Source: Youhaiella tibetensis (GTDB lineage: Bacteria > Pseudomonadota > Alphaproteobacteria > Rhizobiales > Devosiaceae). From it: a DNA stretch of 64,000 nt. The stretch covers positions 3,039,260-3,103,259 of the forward strand of contig NZ_CP041690.1 of NCBI RefSeq assembly GCF_008000755.1, read 5' to 3'. The number at the start of each line of letters is the position of its first letter. Positions within the stretch are counted from its first letter, which is position 1. The position numbers and the translations under genes were made by a program. This document shows positions 35,787 through 44,598 of the stretch, piece by piece. The notes beneath the pieces are model-generated. The model did no database searches and was not told the origin of the DNA. It saw only the letters and a program-made list of their open reading frames with translations.

Positions 35787-35802
35787 GGGGAACACTCCGT
35801 TG

Positions 35803-35834
35803 GAAACGAAGAGGCCGGACTTTCGCCCGGCCTC
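35803..35834 (-). terminator. Rho-independent terminator after ettA
   Basis: A perfect 8-bp stem GAGGCCGG/CCGGCCTC with an 8-nt loop sits 8 bp past the ettA stop and is followed by a short T-rich tail (TTCGTTTCC) on the minus strand. Confidence 0.8.
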
Positions 35835-35841
35835 ATGAAGA

Positions 35842-37497
35842 TCAACGCGTCAGCGGCTTGTAGGTGACCCGCTTCGGGTTCACCGCGTCCGCCCCGAGAC
35901 GCCGGATCTTGTCGGCCTCGTAGTCCTGGAAGTTGCCTTCGAACCACTCGACATGGCTATCGCCCTCGAAGGCGAGCATGTGGGTGGCCAGGCGGTCGAG
36001 GAACATACGATCGTGGCTGATGATGACGGCGCAACCGGCGAATTCTTCCAGCGCCTCTTCGAGCGCCGCCAGCGTTTCGGTGTCGAGATCGTTGGTCGGC
36101 TCGTCGAGGAGCAGGACGTTGGCGCCGGACTTGAGCATCTTGGCCAGGTGCACGCGGTTGCGCTGCCCGCCCGAGAGGTTGCCGACCTTCTGCTGCTGGT
36201 CGGTGCCCTTGAAGTTGAAGGCCGAGGTGTAGGCGCGGCTGTTCATCTCGCGCTTGCCCAGCAACAGCACTTCGTCGCCGCCGGAGATTTCTTCCCACAC
36301 GGTCTTGTTCGGGTTGAGCGCGTCGCGGCTCTGGTCGACATAGCCCAGGTGCACGTTCTCGGCCACGGTGATCGTGCCCGAATCCGGGGTCTCCTGGCCG
36401 GTCAGCATGCGGAAGAGCGTGGTCTTGCCGGCGCCGTTCGGCCCGATGACGCCCACGATGCCGCCCGGCGGCAGCTTGAAGGTGAGGTTGTCGATGAGCA
36501 GGCGATCGCCGTAGGACTTGGAGAGCCCCTCGATATCGATGACGTTGTGGCCCAGCCGCTCGCCTGGCGGAATGATGATCTGGGCGGTCTGGGACTGGGT
36601 GCGCGCCTCGTTGATCTTGACCAGTTCGTCATAGGCCTTGATACGCGCCTTGGACTTGGACTGGCGCGCCTGCGGAGACTGGCCCAGCCATTCCTTTTCG
36701 CGCTCGAGCACTTTCGCGCGCGCGGCGTCTTCGCTCTTTTCCTGTGCGAAGCGCTTGGCCTTGGCTTCGAGGTAGGCCGAGTAGTTGCCCTCGTACGGCA
36801 CGCCGCGACCACGGTCGAGCTCGAGGATCCAGCCGGTGACGTTGTCGAGGAAGTAGCGGTCGTGGGTGATGATCAGCACCGCGCCTTCGAATTCGCGCAG
36901 GTGCTTTTCCAGCCACGCGGTGGTCTCGGCGTCCAGGTGGTTGGTCGGTTCGTCCAGCAGCAGCAGGTCGGGTTTGGAGAGCAGCAGGGCGCAGAGCGCC
37001 ACGCGGCGGCGCTCGCCGCCCGAGAGCTTGGTGACGTCGGCGTCGGCCGGCGGGCAGCCGAGCGCATCCATGGCCATCTGCACCTGGGATTCGAGGTCCC
37101 AGAGGTTCTCGGCGTCGATCTTGTCCTGGAGCTTGGTGGCTTCGTCGGCCGTCTCGTCCGAGTAGTTCATCATCAACTCGTTGTAACGGTCGAGGATGTC
37201 CTTCTTCTCTTTGACGCCGGTCATGACGTTGCCCATCACGTTCAGGTCCGGGTCGAGATCGGGCTCCTGGGCGAGGTAGCCGACCTTGGCGCCCTGCGCC
37301 ACCCAGGCCTCACCCGTGAAATCGGTGTCGATGCCGGCCATGATCTTGAGCAGGGTCGACTTACCCGAACCGTTCGGACCCAGCACGCCGATCTTGGCAT
37401 CGGGGTAAAACGAGAGATGGATGTTATCGAGAACCTTCTTGCCACCGGCGTAAGCCTTGGACATGCCGTGCATGTGGTAGATGAATTGGCGGGCCAT
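35842..37497 (-). CDS. ettA: Energy-dependent translational throttle EttA
   Basis: EttA is an ABC-F ATPase that binds the ribosomal E site and gates entry into elongation according to energy state. The 551-residue protein has two ATPase domains with Walker A motifs GPNGSGKST and GPNGAGKTT, signatures [10 protein letters not shown] and [10 protein letters not shown], and the EttA-type linker between them ([19 protein letters not shown]). ATG 37497 gives the usual MARQFIYHM start. It is monocistronic with its own terminator. Confidence 0.95.
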   Translation of the reverse strand: MARQFIYHMHGMSKAYAGGKKVLDNIHLSFYPDAKIGVLGPNGSGKSTLLKIMAGIDTDFTGEAWVAQGAKVGYLAQEPDLDPDLNVMGNVMTGVKEKKDILDRYNELMMNYSDETADEATKLQDKIDAENLWDLESQVQMAMDALGCPPADADVTKLSGGERRRVALCALLLSKPDLLLLDEPTNHLDAETTAWLEKHLREFEGAVLIITHDRYFLDNVTGWILELDRGRGVPYEGNYSAYLEAKAKRFAQEKSEDAARAKVLEREKEWLGQSPQARQSKSKARIKAYDELVKINEARTQSQTAQIIIPPGERLGHNVIDIEGLSKSYGDRLLIDNLTFKLPPGGIVGVIGPNGAGKTTLFRMLTGQETPDSGTITVAENVHLGYVDQSRDALNPNKTVWEEISGGDEVLLLGKREMNSRAYTSAFNFKGTDQQQKVGNLSGGQRNRVHLAKMLKSGANVLLLDEPTNDLDTETLAALEEALEEFAGCAVIISHDRMFLDRLATHMLAFEGDSHVEWFEGNFQDYEADKIRRLGADAVNPKRVTYKPLTR

Positions 37498-37681
37498 AAA
37501 GCGCGTGCCTCTTGATAATCGCGACAAATCGGAAAGCTGGCGGCCTATGTAGGCCAAGCCGCCCTCCCCTTCAATCTCTGAAACGCCGCGCCCCCACCAG
37601 GCCCCTTGCCACGGGCGTTATTGCCCTGTCACATCCAGTTCCTATTGCTCGATCAGCTCATTGTTTTGGGACTTTTCCGAA

Positions 37682-38503
37682 GTGACACAGAACCTGCCCA
37701 CCATCGGCGCCGCGCTCTACCTGCCCGACCTCGAACGCCATCGCGACTGGCTCATAGAGGGCCAGCGCGATCTGGAGATCCAGGATTTCATTTTCCCGGA
37801 AATCCTCGATGGCGACCTGGAGGGCTTCTGCAGGGACGCCCTGGCGCGCCTCGATGGCTACAAGGGCCGGCTCGGCATCCACGGGCCGTTCTACAACCTG
37901 CCGCTAAACGCCCGCGATCCGCTGATCCGCGACGTCGTCAAGCGCCGGCTCTGGCAGGGGCTCGACGCCTGCGAACTGCTCGGCGCCACCCATATGGTCG
38001 TCCACAGCCCCTATACGACCTGGGGCTACAACAACCTCGACAAGACCGCGACCGGCCGCGAGGAACTGCTCGAACACTGCCACCTCACCATGGCCGACGC
38101 CGTGCGCCGCGCCGAGAATATCGGCTGCACGCTGGTGATCGAGAATATCGAGGACAAGGATCCCTCCGCCCGCGTGCTGCTGGCGCAGTCCTTCGAATCG
38201 TCCGCCGTCGGCGTTTCGATCGACGCTGGCCACGCCTACTACGCCCATGGCAGCACCGGCGCCCCGCCGGTCGACTACTACGTCTCGGCCGCCGGGCGCC
38301 ACCTCGCCCATGTCCACATCCAGGATGCCGACGGCTATGCCGATCGCCACTGGCCGCCGGGCGCCGGCACCCTCAACTGGCGCGCCTTCTTCGCCGCACT
38401 CGCGCGCTCGGAAGCCGATCCGCGCCTGGTGCTCGAACTGGACGATAACGACCGCATCCTGGAAGGCGCCGCCTGGCTGATCGCCGAAGGGTTGGCGCGC
38501 TAG
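37682..38503 (+). CDS. TIM-barrel sugar phosphate isomerase/epimerase-like protein
   Basis: A 273-residue protein of the xylose-isomerase-like TIM barrel (AP endonuclease 2) superfamily. Visible metal-site motifs are GIHGPFYNLPL, MVVHSPYTTWG, LVIENIEDKDP, SIDAGHAYYAHG and HVHIQDADG. The substrate is not evident. The start chosen is GTG 37682; TTG 37661 is in frame upstream, and neither has a strong ribosome site. It stands alone between ettA and a DUF2461 gene. Confidence 0.85.
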   Translation: MTQNLPTIGAALYLPDLERHRDWLIEGQRDLEIQDFIFPEILDGDLEGFCRDALARLDGYKGRLGIHGPFYNLPLNARDPLIRDVVKRRLWQGLDACELLGATHMVVHSPYTTWGYNNLDKTATGREELLEHCHLTMADAVRRAENIGCTLVIENIEDKDPSARVLLAQSFESSAVGVSIDAGHAYYAHGSTGAPPVDYYVSAAGRHLAHVHIQDADGYADRHWPPGAGTLNWRAFFAALARSEADPRLVLELDDNDRILEGAAWLIAEGLAR

Positions 38504-38604
38504 TATCGCGGAGCTTCGTGGCGCGAAAACCCGGGGCTATGGCACCTCTCCACCTGGGTGGAACCATCGTGGACCCTGGCTCTGCGGCGGCGGCGTCGCG
38601 CCCC

Positions 38605-39288
38605 TCAGACCACCTCGTCGAGCAGCCATTTGGTCACCGGCCAGGTAGCCCGGTAGTGCTGCATGCAGATGTCGACGAGATCGGCGCTTCGTGCTGCCTC
38701 CACGGGCAACTCGATCATGGTCGTGAGGCCTTCATAGAGCAGATATTCGCGCCGGTCGGGATCGGAGTCGAACCCGCGCGGCATGAGCTTGCGCGTTTTC
38801 TCCCCGATCTCGTAAGGCCCCGCCTCCCTGACGCCCTCCACCGCCGCCACCAGCGCCTTGCCTGATCGCGGATGGATGACCGACTGGCGATAGGCGTCCA
38901 GTTCCTCCTTGTTGAACCGGTACATGCCGCCGCCCACATAGAGCCGGTCCGCCGTCAGCGAGAACCAGAAGCCGGGGCAATCCCAGCTTCGCTTTTCCCC
39001 GTGCCAGAACCACAGGTCGAGATGGTTCTTGTAGGGGCGCTTGTCCTTGGAGAAGCGGACATCGCGATAGATGCGCGAGAGCGACCCGTTGGTCTTGGGC
39101 GCGAACTGCACGGCCGGCGAAATTTCGCGCAGGCGCGGACCGAGCGCGGCTACCGCCGCGGCCCCGGCATCGACGAACCCGGTCTGATAGAGCGCCCGGT
39201 TCGCCTCGAACCAAGTCTTGTCGTTGTGCTCGGCAATGCCCCTGAGAAACTGGAACGTTTCGGGCGGAAACCCTTCGAATGCGCTCAC
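38605..39288 (-). CDS. DUF2461 / TIGR02453 family protein
   Basis: A 227-residue protein of the DUF2461 family, recognised by FLRGIAEHNDKTWFEANR, RIYRDVRFSKDKRPYKNH and GFWFSLTADRLYVGGGMY. The function is unknown; the protein is cytoplasmic by sequence. It lies 33 bp upstream of an SDR gene running the same way, whose stop is at 39322, so the two may be transcribed together with the SDR first. Confidence 0.85.
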   Translation of the reverse strand: MSAFEGFPPETFQFLRGIAEHNDKTWFEANRALYQTGFVDAGAAAVAALGPRLREISPAVQFAPKTNGSLSRIYRDVRFSKDKRPYKNHLDLWFWHGEKRSWDCPGFWFSLTADRLYVGGGMYRFNKEELDAYRQSVIHPRSGKALVAAVEGVREAGPYEIGEKTRKLMPRGFDSDPDRREYLLYEGLTTMIELPVEAARSADLVDICMQHYRATWPVTKWLLDEVV

Positions 39289-39321
39289 GCTGGCCTCGCT
39301 CTCGGAATCGGCGGGCGCAAT

Positions 39322-40086
39322 CTAGCGCGCGGTATAGCCGCCATCCACAACCAGCACCTCGCCGGTCACATAACTCGCCGCCGGCGAGCACAGGAACAGC
39401 GCCGCCGTCGCCACCTCCTCGGCCGAGCCCGGCCGGCCCATCGGGGTCATCTGCATCCAGGTCGGCGCCCAATCGGGGTTGGCCAGACCGCCATTGGTCA
39501 TGTCGGTGGTGATATAGCCGGGCGCGATGGCGTTGACGCGGATGTTGTCCGGGGCGAGATCGCTGGCGAGGCTGCGCGTCATCATGTGAACGGCGCCCTT
39601 GGAGGTGTTGTAGGCCACCTGCTGCTGGGGAATGTTCGAGACGAGGCCCGAGATCGAGCCGATATTGAGGATGACTCCGCCGCCCTGCCCGCGCATAAGC
39701 GGTATCGCCGCCCGGCAGGCCTTGAACATCGAATCCACGTTGATGGTCATCACCGCATCGTAGTCGGTGTCGGCGAAGGTTTCGGTCGCCCCGTGCCGTG
39801 AGATGCCGGCATTGTTGACCAGGATGTCGATGCGCCCAGCAACCGCCGCCGCCTTTTCGACCAGCCGCGCCGCGTCGGCGGAATTGCCCAGATCGGCCTG
39901 GATGTAGTGGACCTCGTAGCCTTTTGCCTCGAGCCCGTAGACCGCATCGGGCCGGGGCGTCCTGGAACTCAGGATCAGGCGCGCACCCGCCTCGCCCAAC
40001 GCGTGGGCGATGGCCAGCCCGATACCGCGCGAACCGCCGGTGACGAGAGCCACCTGGCCATCCAGTCGAAAACGCTCAAGGATCAT
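39322..40086 (-). CDS. Short-chain dehydrogenase/reductase
   Basis: A 254-residue classical SDR. The Rossmann glycine motif is TGGSRGIG (residues 16-23), the structural motif NNAG is present, and the catalytic YNTSK with an upstream Ser (IGSISG) fits an active NAD(P)-dependent oxidoreductase. It is FabG/gluconate-dehydrogenase-like, but the substrate cannot be named. ATG 40086 is preceded by GGAGGA. It runs toward the DUF2461 gene. Confidence 0.92.
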   Translation of the reverse strand: MILERFRLDGQVALVTGGSRGIGLAIAHALGEAGARLILSSRTPRPDAVYGLEAKGYEVHYIQADLGNSADAARLVEKAAAVAGRIDILVNNAGISRHGATETFADTDYDAVMTINVDSMFKACRAAIPLMRGQGGGVILNIGSISGLVSNIPQQQVAYNTSKGAVHMMTRSLASDLAPDNIRVNAIAPGYITTDMTNGGLANPDWAPTWMQMTPMGRPGSAEEVATAALFLCSPAASYVTGEVLVVDGGYTAR

Positions 40087-40180
40087 CACGTCCTCCTCCT
40101 CGCTCGCGGTGGCCGCCCTCATGCCAAAGAGCAGGGCGGAGCCCGTCGACAGCCAATCGGCGGAATGCTAGCGTTCCCCG

Positions 40181-40522
40181 ATGTCTAGCAGGATATTACT
40201 GGGTTTCACCCTCGCTGCCACCATCGCCTTGCCTGCCCTGGCGCAGGAACTGCCGCTGCAACTGCAGTGGCGGCGCACACCCGATGTGTCCATGCGCCAG
40301 CTCATCGACAAGGGTTTTGAGATCAAGAGCATCTCGAGCAATTCCGAGAGCGTGGCGGCTGCCCGCTACGACAGCACGACCTACGTGCTCCAGAAGGGCT
40401 CGGAAGTCTACCGGTGCCTCGAAGGTGGCGTGCTCGACGACCAGGGGACGCTCAAATCCCAGGTAGTCTACTGCTCGGTCCTGGTCGCGCCCTACGACGC
40501 CAACGCCAAGGCGGCGGGCTAG
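40181..40522 (+). CDS. Small secreted protein of unknown function
   Basis: A 113-residue protein with a signal peptide (residues 1-21, cleaved after ALA) and a mature part with two cysteines (YRCLEG and VVYCSV) that could form a disulfide. No family is recognised. It is followed after 6 bp by an ankyrin gene in the same direction, which suggests an operon. It is expected to act in the periplasm. Confidence 0.75.
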   Translation: MSSRILLGFTLAATIALPALAQELPLQLQWRRTPDVSMRQLIDKGFEIKSISSNSESVAAARYDSTTYVLQKGSEVYRCLEGGVLDDQGTLKSQVVYCSVLVAPYDANAKAAG

Positions 40523-40528
40523 CCCGCG

Positions 40529-41176
40529 ATGGACCTCTTCGAAAGCATCCGCCGGGGCGCCAACGAAGAAGTCGTTTCCGCTATCGCCGCCGACCCCGCA
40601 GCTGCCGCAACCCGCAACGCCGATGGCGCCTCCCTGCTCATGGTCGCGGCCTATTTCGGCAACTCGGAATTGGTAGCCGCGCTGCGGCGCACGCTGCCCC
40701 GGCTCGATCCCTATGAGGCCATCATCGTTGGCGACCTCGAAGGCGTGCGAGCCGCGATGGGTGAGGGCTGGGAACCCAACATCCGTTCGCCGGACGGGTT
40801 CACCCCGCTAGCGCTCGCGGTCTTCTTCCGACAGTCGGAAATCTTCGATTTGCTGCTTCCACTCACGCACGACGTCAACGACCAGGCCGCCAACGGCCAG
40901 CGCGTCGCCGCGCTCCACGCCGCCGCCGCGGTCAGCGACAGGGCCGCCATCGAACGCCTGCTGCGCAATGGCGCCGATCCTGACCTCGCCCAGGCCGACG
41001 GCTTCCGCCCGATCCACGTCACGGCCCAGCATGGCGATACCATCGCCACCGCCCTGCTTATATTGTTCGGCGCCGATGCCGCTGCGCCAACCAGTGATGG
41101 TCGCACGCCCGCTGACTTTGCCCGGGCCGGCGGCCACGAATGGCTGGCACGCCTCCTCGTGGAGCGCGCGGCCTAG
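40529..41176 (+). CDS. Ankyrin repeat protein
   Basis: A 215-residue protein built of about five ankyrin-like repeats (for example GASLLMVAAYFGNSELVAAL and GADPDLAQADGFRPIHVTAQ), ending with TPADFARAGGHEWLARLL. No signal peptide is seen. Ankyrin proteins bind partners, and this one may be linked to the secreted protein directly upstream. Its stop TAG shares a CTAG tetranucleotide with the stop of the convergent Lrp gene. Confidence 0.85.
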   Translation: MDLFESIRRGANEEVVSAIAADPAAAATRNADGASLLMVAAYFGNSELVAALRRTLPRLDPYEAIIVGDLEGVRAAMGEGWEPNIRSPDGFTPLALAVFFRQSEIFDLLLPLTHDVNDQAANGQRVAALHAAAAVSDRAAIERLLRNGADPDLAQADGFRPIHVTAQHGDTIATALLILFGADAAAPTSDGRTPADFARAGGHEWLARLLVERAA

Positions 41177-41631
41177 ATCGGCAAACCTGTCCGCGCCTTG
41201 ACCGTCCGGATGCTCATGTTCGAGTGGATCCGCGCCACGCCCGGCAGACGCGCGCTCAGCCGGCGATGCACGCGCTCGAAATCGTCATGGTCGCGGCATA
41301 CCACCCGCAGGATGTAGTCGGACTGGCCGGCCATAAGGTGGCATTCAAGCACTTCGGGGATGTCGCGCACGGCCGCCTCGAACGCATCGAGCGCCGCCTC
41401 GCTCTGGCTGATCAGCCCGACTTCGATGAAGAACTGCATCGAAAAACCCAGCGCTCCGGGATTGAGCAGGGCATGGTAGCCGGCAATGAGCCGCCTCTCC
41501 TCGAGCGCCCTCAGGCGGCGATGGCAAGCCGATGGCGAGAGCCCGACCGCATCCCCCAACTCCTGCACGCTCTTGCGGCTGTCATCCTGCAAAATCCGCA
41601 GCAGTTTGCGGTCGATCTCATCGAGCTGCAA
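41173..41631 (-). CDS. Lrp/AsnC-family regulator of ald
   Basis: A 152-residue Lrp/AsnC regulator with an N-terminal helix-turn-helix (ELGDAVGLSPSACHRRLRALEE) and a C-terminal RAM ligand domain (MAGQSDYILRVVCRDHDDFERVH). It is divergent from alanine dehydrogenase and probably controls it in response to alanine, as AldR/Lrp-like proteins do elsewhere; this is inferred from position. TTGCAA dyads lie in the shared 137-bp gap. Confidence 0.93.
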   Translation of the reverse strand: MQLDEIDRKLLRILQDDSRKSVQELGDAVGLSPSACHRRLRALEERRLIAGYHALLNPGALGFSMQFFIEVGLISQSEAALDAFEAAVRDIPEVLECHLMAGQSDYILRVVCRDHDDFERVHRRLSARLPGVARIHSNMSIRTVKARTGLPI

Positions 41632-41667
41632 CTTTCTTGCGCCTCCCCGTCATTCCATCGAACGACG

Positions 41668-41702
41668 TTGCAAGAGTGCCGTTTGAGGCAAGTGCTTTGC
41701 AA
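41668..41702. promoter_or_regulatory. Paired TTGCAA dyads between lrp-type gene and ald
   Basis: Two palindromic TTGCAA boxes (41668-41673 and 41697-41702) are 29 bp apart, close to three helical turns, with an internal GCC...GGC dyad. This fits multimeric Lrp-type binding at a divergent promoter. Confidence 0.45.
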
Positions 41703-41768
41703 GGAAATTCACTCCGTCCTTTGCTCAGATGCTCGTGACGGACAACAACCAACCAGGGGGATGGGAAA

Positions 41769-42887
41769 ATGCTCGTTGGCGTTCCCAAGGAAATCAAGAA
41801 CCATGAGTACAGGGTGGGCCTGACGCCCGAAAGCGTCGCGGAACTCACCCATCAGGGCCACAACGTGCTCGTCCAAACCCAGGCGGGCGCCGGCATCGGC
41901 GCTTCCGATGCCGACTACCAGGCCGCCGGCGCCACCATCGCCAAGGACGCCGCGGCCGTCTTTGGGACCGCCGAAATGGTGGTCAAGGTCAAGGAGCCGC
42001 AGGCCGCCGAGCGCGCCATGCTCCGCCCCGACCAGATCCTCTTCACCTACCTTCACCTCGCCCCTGACCCCGACCAGACCCGCGACCTCGTCAGGTCCGG
42101 CGCCATCGCCATCGCCTACGAGACCGTTACCGACGCGAGCGGGGGCCTGCCGCTGCTCAAGCCGATGAGCCAGGTGGCCGGACGCATGTCGATACAGGCA
42201 GGAGCGACCGCGCTCGAGAAAGCCCATGGCGGACGCGGGGTGCTGCTGGGCGGCGTCCCCGGCGTGCAGCCGGGCAAGGTCGTGATCTTGGGGGGCGGCG
42301 TCGTCGGCTTCCATGCCGCCGAAAATGCGGTGGGCCTGCAGGCCGATGTCACCATCCTCGACCGGAGTCCCCTCGCCCTCGAGCGACTCTCGAGCCATTT
42401 CGGCGTGCGCGCCCGCGTCCTCTATTCGCACAAGGCCGCCATCGCCGAAGCCGTGGCCGGAGCAGACCTCGTCATCGGGGCGGTGCTCGTGCCTGGCGCA
42501 GCGGCGCCAAAGCTCGTAACCCGCGACATGCTCAAGACCATGAAACAGGGCGCCGTGCTCGTCGACGTAGCGATCGACCAGGGCGGGTGCTTTGAGACCT
42601 CGCACGCCACCACCCATGCCGACCCCACCTACATCGTGGACGGCATCGTGCATTATTGCGTGGCCAACATGCCTGGCGCGGTGGCGCGTACGTCAACCTA
42701 CGCACTCAATAATGCGACGTTGCCCCATGTGGTGCGCCTTGCCAATCTCGGCTGGCACGAAGCACTGGCCGGTGATTCTCATCTGCGCGCGGGCCTGAAC
42801 GTCTGGCGCGGACATGTGACCTGCGCGCCGGTCGCCGAAGTGCAGCGATACGACCTCCTGACGCCCGAGGCGGCCCTCGCCGCCTGA
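41769..42887 (+). CDS. ald: Alanine dehydrogenase
   Basis: Ald reversibly deaminates L-alanine to pyruvate and ammonia with NAD. The 372-residue protein has the conserved opening [20 protein letters not shown], the lysine/histidine active region [10 protein letters not shown] and AITYE-like AIAYETV, and the Rossmann loop [19 protein letters not shown]. It is monocistronic and ends in a strong terminator. It is probably controlled by the divergent Lrp-type gene. Confidence 0.96.
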   Translation: MLVGVPKEIKNHEYRVGLTPESVAELTHQGHNVLVQTQAGAGIGASDADYQAAGATIAKDAAAVFGTAEMVVKVKEPQAAERAMLRPDQILFTYLHLAPDPDQTRDLVRSGAIAIAYETVTDASGGLPLLKPMSQVAGRMSIQAGATALEKAHGGRGVLLGGVPGVQPGKVVILGGGVVGFHAAENAVGLQADVTILDRSPLALERLSSHFGVRARVLYSHKAAIAEAVAGADLVIGAVLVPGAAAPKLVTRDMLKTMKQGAVLVDVAIDQGGCFETSHATTHADPTYIVDGIVHYCVANMPGAVARTSTYALNNATLPHVVRLANLGWHEALAGDSHLRAGLNVWRGHVTCAPVAEVQRYDLLTPEAALAA

Positions 42888-42919
42888 ACCAAGACTTCCT
42901 CCAAGCCCACTCAGACTTA

Positions 42920-42957
42920 GGCCCGGTGCGATCCATGGGATCGTACCGGGCCGTTTT
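42920..42957 (+). terminator. Rho-independent terminator after ald
   Basis: A long stem (GGCCCGGT...ACCGGGCC, extended inside by GCGATCC/GGATCGT) with an ATG loop is followed by GTTTTC. It lies 33 bp after the ald stop. Confidence 0.9.
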
Positions 42958-43470
42958 CGCCGGAAGGGAAGACCGGCGTTCCGGGGCGTGGCAGGAGGAG
43001 GAAGACCACACCCCCGAGGGGTTGGTGTCGCCCGATGGGCCAGCACCCGAAATGGGGTGCCCGATGGGATGCCGCGCGCTGCTGTCATCGTCGCCAACTG
43101 GTCCTAAAGCGACCTTGTCGCGACTCAATAAAGACGACGACGACAGCAAAACGCCCGCCGCAACATCGGCTGTCATAGGCTGCTACTATGACAGAATTCC
43201 GAAACTCAAATAATATTGGTATGAGCCCTGTTCTTGGTGGGCTATTCCGGCTCCGATCCTGGAACCGTGCAGCATGATCTACTGCTAACACGACCCTAAG
43301 GCATAACGGGCTATGTCGTCAATTCTTATCCGTACGCTAACCACGTATAGATCACTGTCGAAAAGGCAGATTGTGGTGTGGTGATGAAGCAGATCCGCTT
43401 CTATTATCGCGCGCGCAAGAAGGGGCACAGAGTCTCCCCTGCGCCCCTCGAAAATCCTCAAATGGAATCG
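42958..43470. other. Gene-poor region with inverted repeats
   Basis: No convincing gene is seen in these 510 bp. It is less GC-rich than the flanks. A perfect inverted repeat CTGTCATA-N9-TATGACAG lies at 43170-43194. A GCACCC/GGGTGC hairpin flanked by direct GCCCGATGGG repeats lies near 43030-43070. The right end (43422-43447) holds a hairpin that may terminate the minus-strand gene next to it. It could host a small RNA, but there is no direct evidence. Confidence 0.45.
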
Positions 43471-44271
43471 TCAGTAGACGTAGACGGTCACCGTCTTGCC
43501 GGCCTGATTGACGGCCAGCACGCGCCCCGCGCTCGACTTGGCGCGCATAAGCGACGTACTGATTAGCGGGTCGGTCAACACCGCCTGCTGCATGAGCCCG
43601 AACGTCCGGTTGGAGGCCGCCGCAGCCGCCAGGTTCGCCTTGGCCGCCGAGCACACCCGGATTGGCACGACCTGAACGTTGGTGGCACGTGACCAGCCGT
43701 TGATCATGCGGTTGGAATACTTGCTTGCTGCCACGAGCTGCAGCACCTGGTTGCCGGATGCTGCCGAGCAGCCGTTGCCGGACAGCATGAAGCTGCCGCT
43801 GGCGCCGCCACCACCGCCGCCGCCGGGAAACAGCACGCCGCCGCCGTTCCCACCGTTGCCGCCATTTCCGCCGTTGCCGCCGGGATTGCCCGGGTTGCCG
43901 GGGTTCCCCGGATTACCCGAACCACCGCCACCGCCGACGCCGACGCCGACGCCGACGCTGGCAAGGCCGCCGACATTGGCGTCCACGCTCAGCAGGCCGC
44001 TGCTGCCGCCGCTACTGACATTAGCGCTGGCAAGCGGACTGGAGCCGCCGCCGACCCCCACGCTCGCCACATTGTTCGGACTGGAGCTGCTGCCCCCCAG
44101 GCCCACATTGACCGCGCCATTGGTCTGGGCCTCACCGCTATTGAGAGTAACGAGTCCGCTGTCTCCATTGGTGCCGACAACGCCAAGCAGCGACGCCGCC
44201 GAAGCACCGGTTATGCACAGGGTCGTAGCAACAAGCAACGAACCTGCAAACTTAATCGCATTTCGTGTCAT
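43471..44271 (-). CDS. Secreted glycine-rich protein with collagen-like triplets
   Basis: A 266-residue protein with a signal peptide (residues 1-25, cleaved after ASA). A Ser/Gly/Val/Asn-rich region follows, then about nine G-X-Y triplets at residues 119-145 (four GNP, then four GGN), a polyglycine run, and a C-terminal domain of about 105 residues with two cysteines (SGNGCSA and VRVCSAA). Collagen-like bacterial proteins are often surface-exposed. No family is recognised. ATG 44271 has GGAGAGG upstream. The repeat tract is prone to length variation. Confidence 0.75.
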   Translation of the reverse strand: MTRNAIKFAGSLLVATTLCITGASAASLLGVVGTNGDSGLVTLNSGEAQTNGAVNVGLGGSSSSPNNVASVGVGGGSSPLASANVSSGGSSGLLSVDANVGGLASVGVGVGVGGGGGSGNPGNPGNPGNPGGNGGNGGNGGNGGGVLFPGGGGGGGASGSFMLSGNGCSAASGNQVLQLVAASKYSNRMINGWSRATNVQVVPIRVCSAAKANLAAAAASNRTFGLMQQAVLTDPLISTSLMRAKSSAGRVLAVNQAGKTVTVYVY

Positions 44272-44598
44272 AATGCCTCTCCGTGTTACACATCTGCGCG
44301 ACATTCGCAGACATGGACAGTAACGTAACAAAAATCCGGAAAGTTTCCACCTGGTGGCATTTTATGCGCACGATTGTGATTACTACTTTCGTTGCATTCT
44401 AAGAAAATGATTTACATTGAAATGTCTGACAACGTCGTCATCACGACTCTTCAGATACAACAAGGACGCGAGACCGAAGTCCCGCGTCCCCGTCGGGAGG
44501 CATCGCCAAGGGAGCGTCAGCCCTCAACGCACCAGCCGATCATTTTGACCGTCTGAGGCCTCGGTTGAGGAACGAGACGCACCCGGAAAGGTTGCCGA
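44272..44598. other. Intergenic region between collagen-like gene and barrel gene
   Basis: The 327-bp gap carries the terminator of the barrel gene and the promoter region of the collagen-like gene. A TCTGCG-N7-CGCAGA inverted repeat (about 44288-44306) lies just upstream of the latter. It is AT-rich relative to the genome. Nothing else could be supported. Confidence 0.4.
44450..44488 (-). terminator. Rho-independent terminator after the barrel gene
   Basis: An 11-bp stem (GGACGCGGGAC/GTCTCGCGTCC, one G-T pair) closed by a stable TTCG tetraloop is followed by a T-rich tail (TTGTTGTATC) on the minus strand. Confidence 0.8.

Noticed and set aside
42926-43213. A 95-codon plus-strand frame after ald
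   Set aside because: It begins inside the ald terminator hairpin, has no ribosome site and an odd composition.
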